Origin: Candidatus Omnitrophota bacterium
GTDB taxonomy: Bacteria; Omnitrophota; Gorgyraeia; 2-01-FULL-45-10
Reading direction: 5' to 3'
Assembly: GCA_026387135.1 (NCBI GenBank)
Contig: JAPLMH010000101.1
Location: 1-5,563 of the forward strand
Length of the DNA stretch: 5,563 bases
The position numbers were made by a program, and so were the translations under genes. Position 1 is the stretch's first letter, and every line of letters starts with the position of its first letter. Shown here in pieces: positions 1-5,257 of this stretch. A model generated the notes under the pieces. It saw only the letters and a list, made by a program, of their open reading frames with translations. It did no database searches and was not told the origin of the DNA.

Positions 1-1
1 T

Positions 2-259
2 CTGATATCTTTCTTTACGGTAGGTCAGGATGAGGTGCGGCAGTGGAATGTTAAAGCAGGCTCTACAGCAGCTGAAGCAGCCGGTACCATACACTCTGAT
101 CTTCAGAAGGGATTCATAAGGGCGGAGCTCATTAAGTTGAATGATCTAAAGGCGTTAGGTAGTGAAGACGCTGTCAAGGCTCAGGGCAAGTTCTATCTTA
201 AAGGTAAAGACTATATAGTAGAAGACGGCGATATTCTCTCCATCAGATTCAACGTTTAA
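2..259 (+). CDS. ychF: YchF/Ola1 family ribosome-binding ATPase, C-terminal fragment
   Basis: The reading frame is open from the left edge, and the gene begins outside the window, so only the last 85 codons are present. The translation begins LISFFTVGQDEVRQWNV and ends in DGDILSIRFNV before a TAA stop. This is the C-terminal TGS-type domain of YchF, an Obg-related P-loop NTPase that binds the ribosome, prefers ATP over GTP, and is implicated in stress responses. Diagnostic conserved pieces are FFTVG, AAGTIHSDLQKGFIRAE, the GKDYIVEDGD segment and the RFNV terminus. The GTG at 35 is an internal Val codon, not a start, because family homology continues upstream of it. The gene is a housekeeping neighbour; a separate promoter lies 31 bp downstream, so no functional link to the later operon is implied. 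Identification is very secure, from family motifs recognised by eye. Confidence 0.95.
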   Translation: MISFFTVGQDEVRQWNVKAGSTAAEAAGTIHSDLQKGFIRAELIKLNDLKALGSEDAVKAQGKFYLKGKDYIVEDGDILSIRFNV

Positions 260-289
260 CCCCCCAGTAAAAAATCTAGTTCCTAACAC

Positions 290-317
290 TTGACAAAATA
301 GAAACATAGTGTATACT
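290..317 (+). promoter_or_regulatory. sigma70-type promoter for the small HTH gene
   Basis: A perfect -35 box TTGACA (290-295) is followed after 16 bp by TATACT (312-317), a 5/6 match to the -10 consensus. Transcription would start near 323-325 and give a leader of about 105 nt before the ATG at 429. The surrounding intergenic DNA is AT-rich, and no terminator hairpin is visible between ychF and this promoter. It is the only convincing promoter in the window. Activity is inferred from consensus match alone. Confidence 0.8.
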
Positions 318-325
318 TTGTAGCG

Positions 326-404
326 CCCTAAGAAACAGGGTATGCCCTTGTACTAAGATGTATAAGGGCGTATTAGTCTGTACTAAAATAGTATAACTAG
401 TACA
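326..404 (+). promoter_or_regulatory. structured 5' leader with tandem hairpins
   Basis: Three adjacent stems can be drawn in the predicted leader of the HTH gene. Stem 1 pairs CCCT (326-329) with AGGG (337-340). Stem 2 pairs 341-353 with 360-372: 13 pairs including two G-U wobbles, around the six-base loop TAAGAT. Stem 3 pairs TGTACTA (379-385) with TAGTACA (398-404) and ends 8 bases before the Shine-Dalgarno. Competing pairings exist: CGCCCT (324-329) with AGGGCG (365-370), and TTGTACTA (348-355) with TAGTACAA (398-405). The leader could therefore have alternative folds. None of the stems is followed by a U-run, so stem 2 is not a terminator. I do not recognise a known riboswitch class. The same DNA could instead be a set of protein-binding sites. 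Confidence 0.45.
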
Positions 405-405
405 A
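348..405. repeat. TGTACTA direct and inverted repeats (possible operator)
   Basis: The heptamer TGTACTA occurs at 349-355 and 379-385 (30 bp apart, about three helical turns) and in inverse orientation as TAGTACA at 398-404. The outer pair extends to 8 bp, TTGTACTA and TAGTACAA. A further small palindrome, TACTA-AAA-TAGTA, lies at 381-393. The cluster lies between the predicted promoter and the start codon of a gene encoding a small DNA-binding protein, a usual place for an autoregulatory operator. The repeat is directly visible; the operator role is inference, and the same bases also contribute to the RNA stems described for the leader. Confidence 0.45.
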
Positions 406-428
406 AGCAAGAAGGTGGTGGGATACTT

Positions 429-623
429 ATGCCAGAAGACAATGTCTTCACGGTTCAGGAAGTGGCCACATATCTTAGGATGAAGCCTGTCACTATATAT
501 AAGCACGCAAAGGCAGGCAAGCTTCCTTGTTTTAAGGTAGGGGCCAACTGGCGATTCAAGAAGTCTACCATAGACAGGTGGATTTCCGCACAGGAAGATA
601 AAGAGAATAACGGAAGTAAATAA
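429..623 (+). CDS. Small helix-turn-helix DNA-binding protein (excisionase/MerR-like HTH_17 type)
   Basis: This 64-residue protein consists almost entirely of one winged-helix DNA-binding domain of the excisionase/MerR-like type. The motif FTVQEVATYLRMKPVTIYKH (about residues 7-26) forms the helix-turn-helix. It is followed by the hallmark wing segment KLPCFKVGANWRFKKSTIDRWI (about residues 31-52), in which the 'KxG..WRF' and 'D.WI' positions are typical of the family. The short tail is charged. There is no ligand-binding or dimerisation domain, so it probably acts as a small transcriptional regulator or architectural protein in the cytoplasm. The start is supported by AAGGTGG at 412-418, 10 bases ahead of the ATG. 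It has its own promoter and its own terminator. Despite the family name, no integrase or attachment site is seen, so an excisionase role is unlikely. Whether it regulates the downstream operon is unknown. Confidence 0.88.
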   Translation: MPEDNVFTVQEVATYLRMKPVTIYKHAKAGKLPCFKVGANWRFKKSTIDRWISAQEDKENNGSK

Positions 624-654
624 CCTCGTAATCATTAAGATCGCGAGGTTTTTT
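622..654 (+). terminator. Rho-independent terminator after the HTH gene
   Basis: AACCTCG (622-628) is the exact reverse complement of CGAGGTT (644-650), giving a 7-bp stem with a 15-base loop. A run of six T (649-654), then G and three more T, follows immediately. The stem starts inside the TAA stop codon of the HTH gene. It should end the HTH transcript, but it lies only 16 bases before the next start codon at 671. The loop is longer than in the strongest terminators, so read-through is possible. Confidence 0.8.
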
Positions 655-670
655 GTTTCTATAGGGAATT

Positions 671-1912
671 ATGGATAGACGTATAGTAATTACAGGTCTG
701 GGTGTACTTGCTTCAACCGGTATAGGCAAGAATGATTTCTGGGCCGGCCTTAAAGAGGGGCGTTCCGGGATGAAGCCTATAACGTTATTCGACATGAGCA
801 CATGCAGGACCAAACTTGGCGGCGAGATAAGCGATTTTAAACCGGAGGAGATCTTGGGGGTTAAGGGTCTGCGTAATCTTGACCGAACTACCAAGCTGGC
901 GCTTTGCGCGGCCGGGCTTGCATTGGATGATGCCGGTATAAAATATCCGCTTACGGAGGCCGAGACGGACGAATTCGGCGTATCGCTTGGTTCTACAATG
1001 GGTTCGGTATGGTCCATAAGCGAATTTGATAAAGAGGCTCTGCGCAACGGACCGCGGTCTGTTAATCCGGCGCTATTTTCCAATACTGTTATGAATTCAC
1101 CGGCTAGTCATATGAACATAAGATTCAATATACAGGGTTTTAGCAGCACCGTTTCAACAGGATTTTGCTCAAGCATAGATGCTATATATTACGCTATAAA
1201 TCAGCTTGAGCTTTATGACTATAAGGTGGTGTTAGCCGGTGGAGTAGAAGAGATGTGCGAACAGACATATAAAGGATTCCACAAGATAGGCCATTTGGCG
1301 GGCTCTCGCGCCGGCAAAGAGGAAGTCAATTGCCCGTACGACAAACGAAGAAATGGAATAATGTTCGGTGAGGGCGCGTCTATAGTTATACTGGAAGAAC
1401 TTGAGCATGCCAAGAAGCGCAATGCCAGGATATATGCTGAGATATTAGGATATGGCACATCCTTTGATCCGAAGAGCAGGAATATCTACAGTCCGAAAGC
1501 CGAAGGTGCTACAGAAGCCATTAAGAACTGCCTGGATGATGCGAAGATAGACACAGGCGATATCGACTATATCAGCGCCAGCGGTAATTCAACGCTGGAT
1601 TGCGATTGTATGGAGACGAGAGCCGTGAAGAATGTATTCGGGAAGAGGGCGAATAAGGTGCCTATGAGCTCGGTCAAGTCCATGATAGGCGAGAGCTTCT
1701 CCGCATCGGGCGCTCTGGGCATCGCTTCTTCCCTGGGCGTATTTGAAAAAGAGTTTATACCCCCGACGATAAATTATCATAATCCGGATAAGCGGTGTGA
1801 CCTTGATTATGTTCCGAACAAGTCACAGCAAAACAGAGTAAAGAATATTTTGATCAATTCTTTCAGTCCCAGCGGTTCCAACTCAACGCTTATGATAGGT
1901 AGATATGAATAA
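671..1912 (+). CDS. Degenerate FabF-type ketosynthase, chain-length-factor-like (KS-beta)
   Basis: The protein has 413 residues, the normal length of a FabF/KAS II condensing enzyme, and family hallmarks throughout: RRIVITGLGVLASTGIG at the N terminus, GRSG (30-33), LDDAGI (85-90), FGEGAS (232-237), and the conserved Lys336 in SSVKSMIG. The catalytic residues are gone. Ungapped alignment with the second ketosynthase of the operon and with E. coli FabF puts Phe165 at the nucleophile (VSTGFCSS; Cys166 is one position late), Ser304 where the first His of SAHGTGT belongs (SASGNST), and Glu341 at the second His (KSMIGES). The usual GFGG loop near the C terminus reads SFSPSG (397-402). It is therefore unlikely to condense on its own. 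The best interpretation is a chain-length factor that dimerises with the intact ketosynthase at 4022-5257. AGGG at 663-666 is a close-spaced ribosome site, and the last 8 bp overlap the next gene. A divergent enzyme using Cys166 is less likely. Confidence 0.85.
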   Translation: MDRRIVITGLGVLASTGIGKNDFWAGLKEGRSGMKPITLFDMSTCRTKLGGEISDFKPEEILGVKGLRNLDRTTKLALCAAGLALDDAGIKYPLTEAETDEFGVSLGSTMGSVWSISEFDKEALRNGPRSVNPALFSNTVMNSPASHMNIRFNIQGFSSTVSTGFCSSIDAIYYAINQLELYDYKVVLAGGVEEMCEQTYKGFHKIGHLAGSRAGKEEVNCPYDKRRNGIMFGEGASIVILEELEHAKKRNARIYAEILGYGTSFDPKSRNIYSPKAEGATEAIKNCLDDAKIDTGDIDYISASGNSTLDCDCMETRAVKNVFGKRANKVPMSSVKSMIGESFSASGALGIASSLGVFEKEFIPPTINYHNPDKRCDLDYVPNKSQQNRVKNILINSFSPSGSNSTLMIGRYE

Positions 1913-3026
1913 GTTAGGCTTTATAGTGCATCCGATAAATGCGGCCTCTTTTAATGAATACTTCATATTCAAAAATATCATCTCCAGGGTATTGTCTGAA
2001 AGATCCTGTGGGGATTTAATAAAGTATCTGCCAACCTATAGATTATGCGGAATACCGAATATCAGATCCGTAAAGGGGATGGCCACGTGCGCCGATATAG
2101 TCCTGGTGCCTTTACTGCCCAAGCACATTGCGGTTATGCAGGAAGAGAAAGTGCTTAAAAAGATAGAGGACGGGATAAAGATATGTAAAAAGAATGGTTG
2201 CGGTATAGTCGGATTGGGGGCGCTGATATCTGTTGTAGGGAACGAAGGCGAAGCGCTTTCCAGGAGGGTGGATATTCCGATCACAAGCGGTAATACCCTA
2301 ACAGCGTCTTTAACGCTGGATGGAATATACAAAGCGGCATACGCTATGGGCGTCTCTTTATCAGAATCTACCGTGGCCGTTATAGGGGCTACGGGAGATA
2401 TAGGGTCTATATGCACAAAGGTCTTATCTAAAAAGGCAAGAAAGCTCAATATCGCGGCGAGGAACGAACAGAAGCTCAACGGGTTTGCTGACGTTGTAAG
2501 GCAACATGGCAGCGCCGATATAGAAGTATTCAAATATACAAAGGATGCGGTTAAGGGGGCGGATATCGTATTGTGCGCTGCCAGCGCGATGACCACGATC
2601 ATCGATCCGGCTAGCCTTAAGCCGGGGGCGATCGTTTGCGATGTCGCGATACCTCCCAATATCGCGAAGGAAGTGGCTCTCTACAGGAACGATATATTAT
2701 TCTTCGAGGGGGGATTGGCAAAGCTTCCGTACCCGAACGATATTACCGGTAAAGCGGTAAAGGAGCTCTTTCCTAAAGACAGCATATATGGATGCATTGC
2801 GGAGACTATGGCGTTGGCATTGGAGGGAAGATTCGAATCATATTCAATAGGCCGCGGAAATATCACCGAAGAAAAGATGTCAGAGATCAAATCGATGGCC
2901 GGTAGACATGGCATAACCATTGCAGATTTTTGTTGCGGTAACAGAGCGCTTACGGCAAGGGATATCGAAAATATTAAATTAAACGCAAAGAATAAGATGG
3001 AGACGTATTATGCTGCTAAAAGATAA
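1905..3026 (+). CDS. Long-chain acyl-ACP reductase homologue (AAR family, aldehyde-forming)
   Basis: The 373-residue product resembles cyanobacterial acyl-ACP reductase, which uses NADPH to convert a fatty acyl-ACP into a fatty aldehyde through a Cys thioester. Matching landmarks in order are GLGALISVV (103-111), TSGNTLTA (127-134), the Rossmann motif VAVIGATGDIGS (157-168), AARNEQKL (184-191), DPASLKPG (234-241), EGG (268-270), and YGCIAETMALALEG (295-308). The last corresponds to the MFACFAEAM segment of the Synechococcus enzyme and carries the catalytic Cys, here Cys297. GRGNITEEKM (316-325) is also typical. It is about 30 residues longer than the cyanobacterial protein, partly as a basic C-terminal tail after a CCG segment. 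The start ATG overlaps the ketosynthase stop by 8 bp, behind a modest AGGT. No signal peptide or membrane span is seen. In this operon it probably releases the finished chain from the ACP as an aldehyde; the chain length and nature are unknown. Confidence 0.85.
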   Translation: MNKLGFIVHPINAASFNEYFIFKNIISRVLSERSCGDLIKYLPTYRLCGIPNIRSVKGMATCADIVLVPLLPKHIAVMQEEKVLKKIEDGIKICKKNGCGIVGLGALISVVGNEGEALSRRVDIPITSGNTLTASLTLDGIYKAAYAMGVSLSESTVAVIGATGDIGSICTKVLSKKARKLNIAARNEQKLNGFADVVRQHGSADIEVFKYTKDAVKGADIVLCAASAMTTIIDPASLKPGAIVCDVAIPPNIAKEVALYRNDILFFEGGLAKLPYPNDITGKAVKELFPKDSIYGCIAETMALALEGRFESYSIGRGNITEEKMSEIKSMAGRHGITIADFCCGNRALTARDIENIKLNAKNKMETYYAAKR

Positions 3027-3747
3027 AGTCGCGATAGTAACCGGTGGGACAAGAGGTATAGGTAGAGCCATCGTATTCGACTTTATCCAGAATGGCGCTA
3101 AAGTCTTGTTTACATATTTGAAGAGCGACGAATCCGCCGGGATCATCCTGGATGAGATAAAAGAGCTGAAAGGCGAAGCCGAGGCTGTCAAGGCCGATGT
3201 GCGGTTGTACGACGATGCGAAAAGAACCGTTGAAGAGGCGATCAACAAATTCGGGAAACTCGATATCCTGGTCAATAACGCGGGGATCACTAAAGACAAA
3301 GCCCTTATGATGATGGAACCATCCGAGTGGCTGGACGTGATAAACACAAATCTTACGGGTTATTTTAATATGGCAAAAGCGTCCATAGTCACTATGATGA
3401 AGCAGAAGAGCGGGGTCATATTGAATATCTCCTCAATAGCAGGAGTTGTCGGGATGCCGAGACAAGTCAACTATTCCAGCGCCAAAGCAGGCGAGCTGGG
3501 ATTAACAAAGTCATTAGCAAAAGAGGTCGCATCATACGGTATCAGGGTGAATGCCGTAGCTCCCGGCTTTATCGAAACCGACATGACCAAAGAATTAAAG
3601 CAGAGGGATGAATTTATAAAGATGATACCTTTCGGAAGGTTCGGGAATGCCGAAGAGGTGGCTAAAGTAGTGACTTTCCTGGCGAGCGAAAAATCCGGGT
3701 ACATTACCGGGCAAGTCTTGAAAGTCGACGGCGGTTTAGCGATCTAA
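3010..3747 (+). CDS. fabG: 3-oxoacyl-ACP reductase, FabG-type short-chain dehydrogenase
   Basis: The protein is a classical SDR of 245 residues, the usual FabG length, which reduces 3-oxoacyl-ACP to 3-hydroxyacyl-ACP, normally with NADPH. The cofactor motif TGGTRGIG is at 11-18 and NNAG at 89-92. The catalytic tetrad is Asn114, Ser142, Tyr155 and Lys159 (ISSIAG and NYSSAK). APGFIETDM (184-192) and the C-terminal ITGQVLKVDGG are strongly FabG-like. The ATG is preceded by GGAG (2999-3002) at 7 bases, and the gene overlaps the upstream reductase gene by 17 bp, so the two are probably co-translated. Its position before an ACP gene and between two ketosynthase genes argues that it serves the operon pathway; it could still be a general fatty-acid FabG. 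Nothing in the sequence suggests loss of function. Confidence 0.92.
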   Translation: MLLKDKVAIVTGGTRGIGRAIVFDFIQNGAKVLFTYLKSDESAGIILDEIKELKGEAEAVKADVRLYDDAKRTVEEAINKFGKLDILVNNAGITKDKALMMMEPSEWLDVINTNLTGYFNMAKASIVTMMKQKSGVILNISSIAGVVGMPRQVNYSSAKAGELGLTKSLAKEVASYGIRVNAVAPGFIETDMTKELKQRDEFIKMIPFGRFGNAEEVAKVVTFLASEKSGYITGQVLKVDGGLAI

Positions 3748-3763
3748 CATAGAGGGTATATAT

Positions 3764-4018
3764 ATGGCCAAAATAGAAAAAGATGCGCTGGAAAACGATC
3801 TAAAGGATATTATTGCCGAGATCGTAGAGATCGAACGGGACAAGATAACTCCCGAAGCGGATTTCGTGGAAGACCTCGGCATGGACTCTATGATGGCGCT
3901 GGAGATATTGGCCTCTATAGAGAAGAAGTATAAATTAAGGATCCCGGAAGAGAATCTGATCAAGATAACGAATTTTAACAGCGTTATGGGGCTTGTGGAT
4001 AGTTTTCTAAATAAATAA
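3764..4018 (+). CDS. Acyl carrier protein
   Basis: This is an 84-residue acidic, helical protein with the ACP signature DFVEDLGMDSMMALEIL (33-49). Ser42 in the DSM motif is the expected 4'-phosphopantetheine attachment site. The ITPEADF segment before it and the IPEENLIKITNFNSVMGLVD segment after it match helix II-III/IV positions in the family. GAGGG at 3752-3756, 7 bases before the ATG, is a good ribosome site, stronger than that of the next gene and in keeping with an ACP made in excess. It lies 16 bp after fabG and 3 bp before the intact ketosynthase gene. It has the DSM form rather than the DSL common in primary fatty-acid ACPs, and is likely a dedicated carrier for this operon. It needs a phosphopantetheinyl transferase from elsewhere in the genome. 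Confidence 0.93.
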   Translation: MAKIEKDALENDLKDIIAEIVEIERDKITPEADFVEDLGMDSMMALEILASIEKKYKLRIPEENLIKITNFNSVMGLVDSFLNK

Positions 4019-4021
4019 AAT

Positions 4022-5257
4022 ATGAAAAGACGCGTTGTTGTGACAGGGTTAGGTGTTATATCATCCATAGGAATAGGCAGGGATGAGTTCTGGAAAAATT
4101 TAATAGCCGGAAGATCCGGCATAAGCGATATAGAGTCGTTCGACACGTCCGGCTATCCGGTACATAAAGGCGGCGAGGTAAAGAACTTCGATCCTTTACA
4201 GTTCATTCCTAAAAATAGATTAAATGGAATGGCGCGGGCATCGCAATTTGCTATAGCCGCTGCAAGACTGGCGTTTGATGATGCCGGGTTGAATGCCTCG
4301 GGCTATAAGAACAAGAAGGTGGCAGTGATCCTGGGGACGACAATGGGTGAGGGCGGGATGATAGAAGAAGTGGACAAACATTGGATAGGACAAGGCGAAG
4401 AGGATATCTGGGCGGCCACTATATCCAAGTATCCCGGAAATGCCATCTCTGACAACGTTGCCCGTTTCTTTGATTTTAACGGGATCTCTTTTGTGGTTCC
4501 CACCGCCTGCTCCGGAGGGAATTACGCCATAGGACAGGGGTATGATATTGTGCGCACGGGCATGGCGGACCTTGCTATGGTCGGCGGATCCGATCCTTTT
4601 TCAAGGATAGCGCTTACGGGGTTTAACAGGCTCTTCGCTATGGAGAGCGATATGTGCCGGCCTTTTGATAAGAACAGGGCAGGGATGATGCTTGGCGAAG
4701 GGGCGGGCATCCTGATCCTGGAAGATCTTGAATCGGCAAAAAAAAGAGGCGCCAACATATATGCCGAGATCAAAGGTTATGGGTTGAGTTGCGACGCAGA
4801 CCACATGACCGCGCCGCGCGTGGAGAGCATAGTAAAGGTGATGGAGCGCGCCATAAAAAATAGCGGCGTAGACAAAGAGGATATAGGCTATATAAGCGCC
4901 CACGGGACCGGGACCCCCGCAAATGACAAGGCGGAATGCCAGGCTATAAGGACGGTCTTCGGGGATCTCTCTAAAAAATTATGCGTCAGCGCCGTCAAGT
5001 CGATGCTCGGTCATACTATGGGGGCTGCAAGCGCTATCGAGGCTATCGCGTGCTGCTTGGTCATAAAGGAAGGGATCATTTCTCCGACCATAAACTACGA
5101 GGTTCCGGACCCGGATTGCGATATCGATTGCGTTCCCAACAGGTCAAAAAAATGCCGTGCGCGGACGGTATTAAACAATTCGTTCGCTTTCGGCGGGAAT
5201 AACGCATGTTTGGTACTAAAAGATATCTCATTTGACAAAGGTGATACAAATATATGA
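4022..5257 (+). CDS. Intact FabF-type 3-oxoacyl-ACP synthase (KS-alpha-like)
   Basis: This 411-residue condensing enzyme has the full catalytic set: Cys163 in VPTACSGGN, His294 in SAHGTGTP, and His331 in KSMLGHTMGAAS, with Lys326 also conserved. Other family marks are RRVVVTGLGVISSIGIG at the start, GRSG (30-33), LGEGAG (224-229) and NNSFAFGGNNA (385-395). It would catalyse decarboxylative condensation of malonyl-ACP with an acyl primer or growing chain. Its N terminus closely parallels that of the degenerate ketosynthase at 671-1912, so the two look like diverged paralogues that may form a heterodimer. The gene starts 3 bp after the ACP stop, and the AT-rich DNA just upstream has no convincing Shine-Dalgarno, so translation probably depends on ribosomes terminating on the ACP gene. 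Its stop codon overlaps the next gene's start. A plain primary-metabolism FabF is the alternative reading. Confidence 0.93.
   Translation: MKRRVVVTGLGVISSIGIGRDEFWKNLIAGRSGISDIESFDTSGYPVHKGGEVKNFDPLQFIPKNRLNGMARASQFAIAAARLAFDDAGLNASGYKNKKVAVILGTTMGEGGMIEEVDKHWIGQGEEDIWAATISKYPGNAISDNVARFFDFNGISFVVPTACSGGNYAIGQGYDIVRTGMADLAMVGGSDPFSRIALTGFNRLFAMESDMCRPFDKNRAGMMLGEGAGILILEDLESAKKRGANIYAEIKGYGLSCDADHMTAPRVESIVKVMERAIKNSGVDKEDIGYISAHGTGTPANDKAECQAIRTVFGDLSKKLCVSAVKSMLGHTMGAASAIEAIACCLVIKEGIISPTINYEVPDPDCDIDCVPNRSKKCRARTVLNNSFAFGGNNACLVLKDISFDKGDTNI

Noticed and set aside
341..372. 13-bp leader hairpin as a terminator of ychF
   Set aside because: It lies downstream of the new promoter and has no T-run after the stem, so it is better read as part of the leader.
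429..623. HTH gene as a phage or element excisionase marking a mobile element
   Set aside because: There is no integrase, recombinase, attachment-site repeat or tRNA in the window, and the family is widely used for small chromosomal regulators.
276..635. Antisense open frame of 119 codons with a hydrophobic N terminus
   Set aside because: It runs across the predicted promoter, the leader and the whole HTH gene on the opposite strand; no family resemblance and no promoter for it were seen.
565..1083. Antisense open frame of 172 codons across the terminator and the start of the first ketosynthase gene
   Set aside because: No recognisable domain, no ribosome site of note, and it covers the HTH gene's end, the terminator and strongly conserved ketosynthase codons; it is a shadow.
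1166..1168. Cys166 of the first ketosynthase taken as the normal catalytic cysteine
   Set aside because: It lies one residue after the nucleophile position in an ungapped alignment with FabF and with the second ketosynthase; Phe165 occupies the site. Both catalytic His are missing too, so a simple shift would not restore the triad.
2036..2659. Long antisense open frame (207 codons) opposite the acyl-ACP reductase gene
   Set aside because: It lies wholly within a well-supported gene, and its translation has a biased, low-complexity Ser/Ala/Ile/Pro look with no family motif.
4981..5202. Alternative-frame + strand open frame inside the second ketosynthase gene
   Set aside because: It overlaps conserved active-site codons (KSMLGH) of a clear gene and has an Arg/Gly-rich composition typical of a frame-shifted reading.
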